DNA of 43,436 bases from Rhodospirillaceae bacterium (GCA_002721365.1 PBKC01000091.1:1-43436); one strand, 5' to 3'. Positions 1 to 7,648 are shown, numbered from the stretch's first letter. Translations and numbers: made by a program. The notes: a model not told the origin generated them from the sequence alone.

Positions 1-112
1 AGACGTGCAGCCGGTTCGGCGCCGGATAAGGCGTCATCGGCGTGCGCTCGCGCATGCTCTCGACCCCCAGCTCGGCGATCGGCAGCCACCGCTCGATCAG
101 GCGCGTCGTCAT
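1..112 (-). CDS. DUF1156 adenine-specific DNA methylase, N-terminal fragment (runs off left edge)
   Basis: Only the first 37 codons lie in the window, starting with ATG at 112 on the minus strand and running past base 1. A strong Shine-Dalgarno GGAGG sits 5 nt before the ATG. The translated start, MTTRLIERWLPIAELGVESM followed by RERTPMTPYPAPNRLHV, resembles DUF1156 domains, which open COG1743-type N6-adenine DNA methyltransferases. The family modifies DNA in restriction- or BREX-like defence systems; the PglXI methylase of type 3 BREX is of this class. It is downstream of, and co-directional with, the AlbA_2, DUF7680 and DUF499 genes, which supports the call. The catalytic domain is not visible, so activity cannot be judged. 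Confidence 0.72.
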   Translation of the reverse strand, partial: MTTRLIERWLPIAELGVESMRERTPMTPYPAPNRLHV

Positions 113-122
113 TTTCGCCTCC

Positions 123-216
123 GAATTGTGCGCGGAATTGCGCGCGCACAATTCCTGTCACATTTCCGGCCCGAAATGTCGCGGGCAATGCGCGCGCGCA
201 ATTCCGCGCGCAATTC
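123..216. promoter_or_regulatory. Cluster of GAATTGCGCGCG-type repeats before the DUF1156 gene (putative operator)
   Basis: Two head-to-tail 12-mers, GAATTGTGCGCG (123-134) and GAATTGCGCGCG (135-146), overlap an inverted copy CGCGCACAATTC (143-154). Two perfect GCGCGCAATTC copies lie at 194-204 and 206-216, again with 12-bp period. Between the two sets is a small inverted repeat, ACATTTC (160-166) and GAAATGT (173-179). The cluster fills the gap between the AlbA_2 stop and the DUF1156 start. Phased repeats in both orientations suggest a binding site for a multimeric regulator; this is inference. Confidence 0.5.
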
Positions 217-1927
217 AAACCGCCTCATAGCGCGCCCCCCGCCCATGACCCTGAATGCGCGCCACTCTTTCCTCCTCCAACTGACGCATCAGGCGATGGA
301 CCTGGTGTCGGCCCAAATGTGTCAGCGCCCTGACCTCGGCGTTGGTAAGGCCCGACTCGCCCCTCCGTCGACGATCAAGCAGGACCGAATGGACGCGCAG
401 CTTCGCCGCATCCCAGTCGATTCGTCGGTCGCGCTCGGCGAGACCCGCGCCCGCCAGCTTGCGGTGTAGATCCGGCCTCATGGTCCAATAGGTGCCGCGG
501 CCGGTGCCGCCGCGCTCCAGGTAGCCGAACGCCGTCTCCATCTCCGTCAGCAGTCCCCGCGCTTCATCGGCCGACCGCTGGCAAAGACTACCGGCTGTCG
601 CGCTGTCCAGCTCCGGCGCGGACAGCAGCCGGTGGAGAATCAAAAGATGGTCGACGCCGAGCATCCGGCCCGCTCGCGCCTCCTCCTCGACGAAGGCGCG
701 GAAGGGCACGGCGATCTCCTGCCGTCGGAAGCCGACGACAACGGCGCCGCCGCGCTCGACGATCGTCGGCGGTTCCTTGCCCTCCGTCAGCATGGCACGG
801 AACATCCGGCCTATGCCGAGATTGCTGCGGTTGACCAGCCGCAGGCGGACGAGCGCCGCCACCAACGCCGGGTTCCGCGCCGCCGGCGGATGGTGGAGGA
901 TGTTCTCCGGCGTGACACCGCCGATGAAGGTCCCCGGATTGGCGATCTCCAGACCGCTGCGGTACTGGCGCACGAGAATCGGCCCGCCCCCGCGGAAGTC
1001 GGCGTGGCAGAGGGCGTTCAGCAGTGCTTCGCGCAGGGCGACCTCCGGATAGGCGCGATACTCGAAATGGAACAGGCCCTGCTCGACCGTCGAGATCGGG
1101 TTGTCGGCCATGATCCGGTCGACCAGCCGATCCAGGGCGAGGGGAATCGCCTGCCCGCCGTCGGCGCGGTCCTCGTAGTCGGTATCGGAGCGCATCCGGA
1201 GGTGTGTCCACAGATAATGCGGGACATGGCGCTCGATCGCCGCTTCGTTGCCGGCCAGCAGGATGCCGGCGCGGAGCAGTCGCCCTTCGCGGAGCAGGTC
1301 GAGCGCCCCCAACAGATCGAGGTCCGAGAGTTCGGTCAGGTCGGACGGCGCCCGTTCCGCGCGGGCGACATCGCGCAGCCTTTCCAGCGCCGCGGCGGAA
1401 AGCATCGCCTCCGGCCGCCCTTCCACCGGCTCGGCGGTCAAATCGGACTCGCCGGTCTCGACATGCACGCGCCGCCGCATGCTGCCCGTCAGCGGCTTGC
1501 ACTCCGACCCCATCCTGACCTTACCGGCGCCGCGCGTGTCGGTGTAGGGCGCGAGACCCGCCTGTACCTGCATAACCAATAGACGCCCTGTCCCCTCGGG
1601 GACCGGCAACTCCGCGATGTCGGGGATGATCTTCGGATCGGTCGCGTCGTAGACGGCGGCGCCGAGGCGGTCGCGGTCGACATCCTCGGGGACGCCGACG
1701 ATCGCCGCGGCGCGTCCCACGACCCTGTCACGCACACCGAATACCACGGTTCCGCCGCCACCGTTCGCCATGCAGACCGCCATCTCGATCATCTGCGCCA
1801 CGGCATCCCTGTGGCTGCGCGTGACCCATTCCTTGAAGTCGAGATCCTGGCCTTCCAGGCTTTCGGCGGGCTCGACCTCCAGTTGATCCAGAAGGGCCGC
1901 GATCTCTCGAACCGAATGAGCCAGCAT
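215..1927 (-). CDS. AlbA_2/Schlafen-type putative DNA-binding protein with C-terminal ATP-binding domain
   Basis: A 570-aa protein. Residues about 25-140 form an AlbA_2 (Schlafen-like) domain: FKEW near 31-34, the glycine run ANGGGG at 54-59 followed by VVFGV, and the KVRMGSECKPL segment near 136-145. Residues 290-340 carry a GHKL-like HATPase_c_4 segment with EALLNALCH (300-308) and IANPGTF (328-334). The C-terminus (about 520-570) looks like a winged helix (TNAEVRALTHLGRHQVHRLM). Family members are putative regulators or RNA/DNA-acting proteins, often in mobile elements and defence loci; substrate unknown. It lies between the DUF7680 gene and the DUF1156 methylase, same strand. No Shine-Dalgarno is seen before ATG 1927, but a 10-bp palindrome lies 10 bp upstream, so it may have its own regulated, possibly leaderless, promoter. 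Confidence 0.85.
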   Translation of the reverse strand: MLAHSVREIAALLDQLEVEPAESLEGQDLDFKEWVTRSHRDAVAQMIEMAVCMANGGGGTVVFGVRDRVVGRAAAIVGVPEDVDRDRLGAAVYDATDPKIIPDIAELPVPEGTGRLLVMQVQAGLAPYTDTRGAGKVRMGSECKPLTGSMRRRVHVETGESDLTAEPVEGRPEAMLSAAALERLRDVARAERAPSDLTELSDLDLLGALDLLREGRLLRAGILLAGNEAAIERHVPHYLWTHLRMRSDTDYEDRADGGQAIPLALDRLVDRIMADNPISTVEQGLFHFEYRAYPEVALREALLNALCHADFRGGGPILVRQYRSGLEIANPGTFIGGVTPENILHHPPAARNPALVAALVRLRLVNRSNLGIGRMFRAMLTEGKEPPTIVERGGAVVVGFRRQEIAVPFRAFVEEEARAGRMLGVDHLLILHRLLSAPELDSATAGSLCQRSADEARGLLTEMETAFGYLERGGTGRGTYWTMRPDLHRKLAGAGLAERDRRIDWDAAKLRVHSVLLDRRRRGESGLTNAEVRALTHLGRHQVHRLMRQLEEERVARIQGHGRGARYEAV

Positions 1928-1936
1928 CGTGCAAAT

Positions 1937-1960
1937 TTAGTATCAGACCGCTGATACTAA
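1937..1960. promoter_or_regulatory. 10-bp perfect inverted repeat upstream of the AlbA_2 gene (putative operator)
   Basis: TTAGTATCAG (1937-1946) and its exact complement CTGATACTAA (1951-1960) are separated by 4 bp, and the near edge is 10 bp from the ATG at 1927. The symmetry is typical of a dimeric repressor site. On the minus strand the inner half reads GATACTAAAT, which could also serve as a -10-like element, so a bound protein would block the promoter. The cognate regulator is not known; the AlbA_2 protein itself, with its C-terminal winged helix, is a candidate. Confidence 0.55.
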
Positions 1961-2046
1961 TGCGGCATCGGCGCAAAAGCCGACGTATTTCAAAATGTTG
2001 CGGTCGCCGGTTTGGGATGCCACAGCTGTCACGGCCGCCGCCGTCA

Positions 2047-2526
2047 TCATTGCGACGGATCGGTCAGCAGGAAGCGCAACGCGGCGAGCACCCGCCGGGG
2101 ATTCCTGCGGTGCATCGCCATCCCGAGCCAGTAGGCAGCTTCCTCGCGCTCCATCCGCTCGATGCCGGCAGTGCAGGCGCGCATCCGGTCGCGGCTCTTC
2201 ATCGGCGCCAGAACCCTGAACAGGAGGCCGAGGCGGAGGGCGGTTTCCTCGTCCAGCCGGTGCCGGCGGGTGTCGTCGAGCGGCAGACCGTCGATACGGA
2301 TGCCGACCTGGACGAGCTGACGGAGCACGCGATGCTCGATCAGCGACAGATTGCGGCCCGCAAGGCCCGCGACGCGCCGCGGCGCCTTGAGGTAAGGGGT
2401 GGCCGGCGAGGGCACCTGCCAGATCTCCAGTGCCATCGTCTGCGGCCCGGTCCGGCGTGCGTCCAGGGCATATTGGGGAAGCGCACGCCCGTCCGGCGGC
2501 GCCATCAGGTCGGGAAGAGGGGTCAT
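2047..2526 (-). CDS. DUF7680-like conserved protein of DUF499 gene clusters
   Basis: A 159-aa protein without an obvious catalytic motif. The N-terminal part (LEIWQVPSPATPYLKAPRRV, about 33-52) leads into a helical, Arg-rich C-terminal half (AGLAGRNLSLIEHRVLRQL, then ETALRLGLLFRVLAPM and the R/M-rich tail). It resembles proteins annotated DUF7680 that accompany DUF499 ATPases; the function is unknown. The ATG overlaps the TGA of the DUF499 gene (ATGA at 2523-2526), so the two are translationally coupled and probably act together. I recognise the family mainly by its context and the IWQVP start, so the domain name is moderately sure while the gene itself is very likely real. Confidence 0.75.
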   Translation of the reverse strand: MTPLPDLMAPPDGRALPQYALDARRTGPQTMALEIWQVPSPATPYLKAPRRVAGLAGRNLSLIEHRVLRQLVQVGIRIDGLPLDDTRRHRLDEETALRLGLLFRVLAPMKSRDRMRACTAGIERMEREEAAYWLGMAMHRRNPRRVLAALRFLLTDPSQ

Positions 2527-5500
2527 GCGTCGGCCACCGCCTCGGCCCGTACGAAGACGGCGCCGGTACCGAACCGAGCGAGCTGATCGGCCAGCTTCTC
2601 GGGTGCGCTGCCCTGCAAGGGAAGACCGTCAGGGAAGGTCATCGCGAACTCCACCTGCACGTCCGAATCCGCCGCAGCGCGAAGCTGCGGATCGAGGAAA
2701 TCCTTGACCGGCTTGGCGTCGTCGATCGTGCCGGCGAACTCGATGGTGCATTTGCTGCCCGGTTCGGTCGCATAGTCGCCCTCGATCGCTACCCGCTTTT
2801 CCGCGTCGGGTACACCGCCGACGAGGCCGAGCAGCCGGAAGCCATCCTGCGGCTCGTAGATGCGGAGGATCAGGCGCCGGATCGCAGCCACCTTGGCGGC
2901 ACGCGCCTTCTCCCATACCTGCGCCAGCGCCTCCTTGAGGACGGCCTCGGCAACGAATCCCCCGACGGCGCCAGCGTCGCCGCCCCTCGATCCCGTCGAA
3001 CTTTGCCCACCGGCGTTGTCCGTGCCGCCGGTCGGCCCTTCCTCCATGCCGCCTCCGGCCGCCGTGGCGCCTTCGCCGGCGCCGGACGCGTCTTTCCCTT
3101 GTCCGCTCCCTTCGGGCTCGGGGCGAGGCCACAGATCGTTCTCACGAGCATACGCGGCGGTGTAGACGATCGATTGCTCGTCGATCTGGATCGCGGCGAG
3201 CGGATCTCCCCGCCCGCAGAACAGGTCGCCGTTTCGATAGACGTACTCGCCGGTCTCGATGCCGCGGCGAATGCCCTTCCTGAACACGTCGTCGCCGACC
3301 AGCATCGGCAACCCGCGGGTCCTTTCGGAACTCGGCACGCAGGGCGGCCGTGGTGATGGAGCCCTTCTTCAAGGGCGTCCGGTCACGAACATAGGTCGGT
3401 GAGTCCGGCTCGTCCTCGGGAAGGCGGAGCTTGTTGTTGTCCTGGAGCGCACGCACGACCTGCCGCTGACCGTCTCCCGGCCCTTCGCTGGCGGCCGCGA
3501 CGTCGATGGCGGTGTGAGCGAGCGGCGCCGTAGCCCGCTCGACCGGTGCTGCCGATGGGTAGAGGACGTGGCGGTAGCCCTGCTGGATCGCCGTCGTCAC
3601 TTCCGTCTCGGCCTTTCTGAACTGCTCCATCAGCTGATCGCGTTGATGCTCCGCCAACTCGTTCAGATGTTCGGGACGGCGAAGTTCTTCGAGGGCCAGG
3701 CGACGGACCATCTTTCGGCGCATCTCATCCTTGCGCGCGTCATCGGCGATCAGGAAGACGAGGTTATTGCGGTTGAGCCGAAGATCGCCGCCGCTGCCCT
3801 TGTGACGGAAAATGCGCTCGACCAACGGCGGGATCGATACCGCGTCGGCCGGGATCGACACCGCATCCCACCCCATCACCGCGAGCGTCGGCCGTCCCTC
3901 GCCTGCATCGTCGCCGACGTCATAGGCGTCGCCGGGAAAGAAGACGGGCGAGAAGGTCCTACCGGAACCGAAAATGCGCCGAACCCGGTCGTTGAGCTCC
4001 GAGCGCACCTCGGCCGGTTCGACATGCCGCTCCTGCTGGCGAATCAACTGGGTGAGATTGGCCTCGGTAAGGAAACGGAGGGGAGCGTGCGGCCGATCGT
4101 CGAGATAGGCGGAGCCGGCCACGAAGCGGTCCACAGCATCCTTGACGAAGCCGAGATCGAGCGTCGGACTCGCGATCGCGTAGCGCAATCGGTCCGGCGT
4201 CACGCCCTGCAGACTGGAATTGAACGCGAACGAATGCATGAGGATCACGCGCCCGACGTAGGAACCATAAGGCGGCAGCCCCGCATACTGGCCGCCATCC
4301 ATCTCCTGTGCCATTGCGCCGCCCGAGCCGTCGGCGATGTCGGCGAGGATCGCCGGAACATACTGTCTCAGCCCCATGCGGGTGACGATCTCCTGCCGGA
4401 TCGGCTCGAAGCCGGGATCGATGTGATGCAGGTGGATCGCATGCGCGTCTTTGGGGTGCGTCTGCCAGAGGAGCGCGGTGGTGCGGGTAAGCAGGCGCAG
4501 CATGCCGCGGACCCGCTGGAAGGTGCTGAGGGTTGACGTCTTTTCCTTCAGCGTCTCGATCAGTTCGGGATGAAAGGGGAAACCCTCGACGAAGGCCTCC
4601 ACACGCTGGCTCATCCCTTCCTGCGGCAGATGTTCGCGGTTGGCCTCCCAGATTCGCCGGTATTCGGCCACGATCTCACCGGCAGCCTCATCGTCGATTG
4701 CGGCGAACAGACGCCGGCGCAGGATCTTGACCGTTTCATCCTCTTCCGTCGGGTCGAGAATGGTCGCCTTGCGCGCGGAAATGCTCTCCGCCTCTTCCAT
4801 CGCATCGGCAATGAACTGATTTTCATCGGCATAGGCATCGGCCGAGGTGCGAGCGCCGGACTGGGTCTTGCCGATAGCGAGGGTGTAGACGAGAGCGGCG
4901 TTCGGCGCGCTCTCAACCGCCTTGAACAGGGCCGAGAGAAACGCGACGAGCTGTCTGCCTGCGTCGGTCCGTTCACGGCCCCGCAGCTTGCGGAGATAGA
5001 TCGCCAGCTCGTCCAGAAGGATCAGCGTCGGCTGGTCGCCGAACAGTTCCGCAATGGTGGCGCTGCCCGGCGCATTGCGCACCCGGTCGCTTTCCGCGAG
5101 CTTCGCATAGCCGCCCGGCCCGGCCAGGGCGTAGGCCAGTTCGCCCCACGGGGTGTATGCGCGGATGCCGTCGCCGAGCGGTCGCCCGTTGGACGGGTCG
5201 GCGTTCTCGCCGTCGAAGGCCGCGACCCTGACGGGCCCTCCCGGCAACAGTGCCGGGTCGATAAATTCCTCGACGTTGCCGACGCCGGCCATCCCTTGGG
5301 CTGCGTGGCTCAACGCGATCAGGGCGTGGGTCTTGCCGCCGCCAAAGCTGGTATCGAGGCGGAAGATCGGTGCGACTTGGTCGGGATGCCCCTGCAAGCG
5401 CAGGCATACGTTGCGGAGAAGATCCTTCAGTCCGCGCGTCGGATGGGTATTGGCGAAGAAGCGTGCCGGTTCAGTGTAATCGGCGTGCGCGCGACCTGTC

Positions 5501-5601
5501 AGAACCTGTGCGAGATCGGCCGCGAAATCGGACTCGGTGATGCTCCCACGGAGAACGTCATCACGCGGCGTACAGACATCGAAAAGCGACGGAAGTCCCA
5601 T
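2523..5601 (-). pseudogene. DUF499-family AAA+ ATPase, disrupted by a single-base frameshift
   Basis: The N-terminal frame (ATG at 5601; an alternative GTG lies at 5640) encodes LPSLFDVCTPRDDVL, the Walker A motif SFGGGKT (about residues 85-91) and Walker B LILLDEL (about 193-199), as in the large DUF499 ATPases. After LRAEFRKDPR near base 3315 this frame becomes nonsense and ends at 3142. The expected continuation, LPMLVGDDVFRKGIRRGIE and GEYVYRNGDLFCG, is in another frame that runs intact to the stop at 2523. Removing one C from the CCC at 3312-3314 restores a single ORF of about 1,025 aa. Either the ATPase has lost its C-terminal third or this is an assembly or sequencing error. The family is associated with DUF1156 methylases in defence-like islands; the role is inferred to be motor or regulator. 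Confidence 0.88.
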
Positions 5602-5755
5602 AGGTCCGGCAGTTCCCCCCACTGCTTCCCCTGCGGCCACAGGGCTCTGCCCGTGGTTATACCAGCGGTGGAGGGTTGGGAGCCAGCATGCACGCTGTCA
5701 GAGATGCCGAGCCGCGGCGTCTATGGTCCGGTGATCCACAGTCGTAGCCTTCAAG

Positions 5756-5962
5756 TCATTCACTCGAATCGCGGTTGATCCGCAGGACCCCCTGGCGGGT
5801 CAGATCATCTAGCTCCCGTAGAATCAGGTACCTCGCAACCTCTGTAGCGTTGCTGCCGTACCGGCCCATCCTTGCTAATGCTTCCAAACATGCGAACGCA
5901 TCCGCCGGCAATGTCGGCTCGATCTTCCGTGATTGCTGAGCGTTCTTCGGGCGGCCGACCAT
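5756..5962 (-). CDS. Small ribbon-helix-helix (CopG/MetJ-like) putative regulator
   Basis: A 68-aa protein. After a basic start (MVGRPKNAQQSRK) comes a beta-strand-like IEPTLPADAF and two helices (ACLEALARMGRYG, then NATEVARYLILRELDDLTRQG), the pattern of RHH DNA-binding proteins. It is the first gene of the DUF499/DUF7680/AlbA_2/DUF1156 series and lies 154 bp upstream of the DUF499 ATG. No clear Shine-Dalgarno precedes ATG 5962. Three ATCATCTA-type octamers lie 20-48 bp upstream (5982-6010), the sort of short repeated sites RHH dimers bind, so autoregulation of the operon is a reasonable inference. It could also be the antidote half of a toxin-antitoxin pair, but no toxin-sized partner adjoins it. 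Confidence 0.75.
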   Translation of the reverse strand: MVGRPKNAQQSRKIEPTLPADAFACLEALARMGRYGSNATEVARYLILRELDDLTRQGVLRINRDSSE

Positions 5963-5981
5963 CGGCGCACATTACATTTTT

Positions 5982-6010
5982 ATCATCTAATTATCATCTA
6001 GTTAGATGAT
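5982..6010. promoter_or_regulatory. Three ATCATCTA octamers upstream of the RHH gene (putative operator)
   Basis: ATCATCTA occurs at 5982-5989 and 5993-6000 as a direct repeat with 11-bp period, about one helical turn, and as its complement TAGATGAT at 6003-6010. The outer copies extend to a 9-bp inverted repeat (ATCATCTAA / TTAGATGAT). The stretch is AT-rich in a GC-rich context and lies where the -10 region of the minus-strand RHH operon would be expected. Confidence 0.6.
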
Positions 6011-6063
6011 GCTTGACGCCGTTTGATCGCACGCTCATTCTCTCGCCATTGGGTGCTGCCCAC

Positions 6064-6089
6064 AAAAAAGGGCGGCCCGAAGGCCGCCC
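6064..6089 (-). terminator. Intrinsic terminator, minus strand
   Basis: An 8-bp perfect GC stem, GGGCGGCC/GGCCGCCC (6082-6089 and 6070-6077), with a TTCG tetraloop on the minus strand, is followed directly by six T residues (the A-run at 6064-6069 on the plus strand). No protein gene is found upstream on this strand, which is why the stretch before it is proposed as an RNA. Confidence 0.85.
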
Positions 6090-6266
6090 AAGTTCAGGAA
6101 GATTGCCCCTCTATTGCTGGGGCCAACGGCGGGAATGAGCTGACACTCGTTCCCACTTTCCAAGCCGAAAGCGGTGGTAGGCGCGCACAAGAACGCGCGC
6201 CGCCGCTCCCACAACGGGAGTAAGCATAGGACTTCTCCTATAGCTGATAGGCAGAATGGGTCTGCC
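6064..6266 (-). ncRNA. Candidate structured RNA or attenuating leader: seven consecutive hairpins ending in an intrinsic terminator
   Basis: Reading the minus strand, consecutive local inverted repeats are GGCAGA/TCTGCC (6266-6250), ATAGGA/TCCTAT with GAAG loop (6241-6226), CTCCC/GGGAG (6220-6206), GCGCGC/GCGCGC (6200-6181), GGGAACGAG/CTCATTCCC with one mismatch (6154-6131), GCCCC/GGGGC (6123-6105), and GGGCGGCC-TTCG-GGCCGCCC followed by six T (6089-6064). I see no known RNA family (not tmRNA, RNase P or SRP RNA). It lies about 100 bp upstream of the RHH-DUF499 operon on the same strand, so it may be a stand-alone small RNA or a leader whose terminator attenuates the operon, loosely like the CI RNA immunity region of P4-type elements. 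The 5' end is not defined. Confidence 0.5.
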
Positions 6267-6488
6267 TCCCTCCGACACCTCATGCGTCGCGCCTAGAACG
6301 CAGGGCATCACGAGGGCGAGCTACGGCTAGTCGTCTTCTGCACTCCCAGACGCAACATTATGCGGTTCTGGGGCAACGCGCAATGTCAGTCGTTCCTGTT
6401 TTGATCGAGCTGCTCTGCCAAGCCTCTCGCCCTGACCAACCTCCGGGATCCGCCGCCGTGGTTGTGCCGCTAGGGCGCAAGAAATGCG

Positions 6489-7025
6489 ATGAAGGCTCTG
6501 TCTGATATCGTCTGTGAGCGCTCGTTCGAGCACTTGCGAGACGAGCATCTTCACATGCTCGCCGACAAGGCTCTCAAGGACCTGGAGGAGCTGTTCACTC
6601 GTCGTCCTGAAACGGGCGAACTCTATGCGCAGAGATTGCTTGCGATTTGCCTTTGCCAGGGCGCCGCAGAGCATTTTGTCCGAGGGCTGCACGGCATAAA
6701 GGATCTCGACGCGTGGGCGTTCTTTCGCCGTCATCCGGCACGCCGTTTTCCACCAAGACGGCGCAGCACAGTAGATTTCGGCCCATCTGAACTAGGCCGA
6801 AACCCGTACGATGCTGGTTACGCGGGTCGGCGAGTGGACGTGATGGGCAGAAGCATCGCGGTGGCAGACGGTCAGAACGCTACCGACGCCATTCGATCAT
6901 GGCTAATTGGCCGGAGGACCTTGAGCGCTCGGCACATCGCCCAGCGGCCTGTGGTCGTCATCCATCCAGCAACAGAGGCAGGGCTGGTGATATGGGATCC
7001 GGTATTCGAGGGAACAGCACGGTAA
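6489..7025 (+). CDS. Conserved protein of unknown function (178 aa), island-borne
   Basis: The protein begins with a helical region (SDIVCERSFEHLRDEHLHML... ALKDLEELFTRRP), a segment LYAQRLLAICLCQGAAEHFV, then DLDAWAFFRRHPARRFPPRR, VDFGPSELGR, the basic GRRVDVMGRSI and a C-terminal VVVIHPATEAGLVIWDP. The pattern recalls uncharacterised proteins seen in accessory islands of alphaproteobacteria. No catalytic motif is certain, though the RR-x-VDFG-x6-GRRVD arrangement might be an active-site or nucleic-acid-binding surface. ATG 6489 is the first start; an earlier ATG at 6484 is out of frame and stops at once. Only a weak purine stretch (AAGAAA) precedes it. It is transcribed divergently from the DUF499 operon and has no same-strand partner. 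Confidence 0.65.
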   Translation: MKALSDIVCERSFEHLRDEHLHMLADKALKDLEELFTRRPETGELYAQRLLAICLCQGAAEHFVRGLHGIKDLDAWAFFRRHPARRFPPRRRSTVDFGPSELGRNPYDAGYAGRRVDVMGRSIAVADGQNATDAIRSWLIGRRTLSARHIAQRPVVVIHPATEAGLVIWDPVFEGTAR

Positions 7026-7065
7026 ACCTTCTTCACTGTCCCATCGCAGCGCCACCTTCGGACAG

Positions 7066-7233
7066 TCAGGTCTTCACCTTCGTCTTTTCGCGCTCCACTC
7101 GGCGCCAGTACAGCCGCTCCGAAGCCAGGGCAAGCATCATCCCCTCGCGCTTCTTTTCGTCCGGCATGTCGCGGGTGAGCACGAGCCGGCGAAGGTCCCG
7201 AGCCCGCTGCAATCCCGATCTCTTCTTCTGCAT
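7066..7233 (-). CDS. Small basic protein of unknown function (55 aa)
   Basis: A short Arg/Lys-rich protein, MQKKRSGLQRARDLRRLVLT followed by RDMPDEKKREGMMLALASERLYWRRVEREKTKVKT. The frame extends further upstream, but ATG 7233 is chosen because AGGAG and GAGG lie 7-13 nt before it. It resembles small basic proteins carried on integrative elements; no function can be assigned. It lies convergent with the 178-aa gene and downstream of the HTH gene on the same strand. Confidence 0.5.
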   Translation of the reverse strand: MQKKRSGLQRARDLRRLVLTRDMPDEKKREGMMLALASERLYWRRVEREKTKVKT

Positions 7234-7441
7234 CGACCTCGCTCCTAGTGAGAGAGAGTGCTTAAGGCATGACGGGCAAGAGTGCACTGCTGACGAAGGC
7301 ACCCAGTTTGCGATGGAACCGACGGTGCGGACGGACGATGAAGCCCGATTACGCAGTACGGTGTTCGCATCAGCGCCCCCGACTGTGTCAAGTTAGCTCC
7401 ATCGGGTCGACGTTGCCAATGCACCGGTGCCTACAGGCGCC

Positions 7442-7648
7442 CTATTGCGCCATCAGCCAGCGGAATAGATCGTCCCGCTGCTCAGGCGTGAGCATGCCCC
7501 ACATTTTCAGAACCGTCCTCGCGTACTGGGGAACCGGTAGGTCATCCCGCTCCCATCGCCACGCAGTCGTCGGATTGCAGCCGCACAGCCTAGCCATGTC
7601 GACCTGGAACAGATCGGTCGCCTCTCGCTCTGCCCTGTAGTTCTCCAC
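7442..7648 (-). CDS. Small helix-turn-helix protein (XRE/Cro-like)
   Basis: A 68-aa protein whose centre reads FQVDMARLCGCNPTTAWRWE (residues about 14-33): a short helix, turn and recognition helix as in Cro/CI-type or MerR-like initiators that select an operator. The remainder (LPVPQYARTVLKMWGMLTPE, QRDDLFRWLM) is helical. The start is GTG at 7648, decided by a strong GGAGG 6 nt upstream. A likely island transcription regulator, perhaps of the neighbouring small genes; target unknown. A 29-bp alternating purine-pyrimidine tract lies 150 bp upstream of it. Confidence 0.72.
   Translation of the reverse strand: MENYRAEREATDLFQVDMARLCGCNPTTAWRWERDDLPVPQYARTVLKMWGMLTPEQRDDLFRWLMAQ

Larger units (their letters stand above)
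6011..6488. other. 478-bp stretch without a supported protein gene
   Basis: Contains the hairpin series and terminator described for 6064-6266. Open frames across it on the minus strand (for example one ending in GGLRAALFCGQHPMARE near 6035) run straight through the terminator hairpin and have no recognised homology or ribosome-binding site. I therefore treat them as chance, although a leader peptide cannot be excluded. Confidence 0.5.

Noticed and set aside
123..216. CRISPR-like array
   Set aside because: The repeats are 11-12 bp and almost contiguous, with no spacers of uniform length and no cas genes nearby; an operator cluster is a better reading.
6327..6734. 135-codon minus-strand frame opposite the 178-aa gene
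   Set aside because: No ribosome site or recognised motif; the plus-strand frame has a protein-like composition and a plausible fold.
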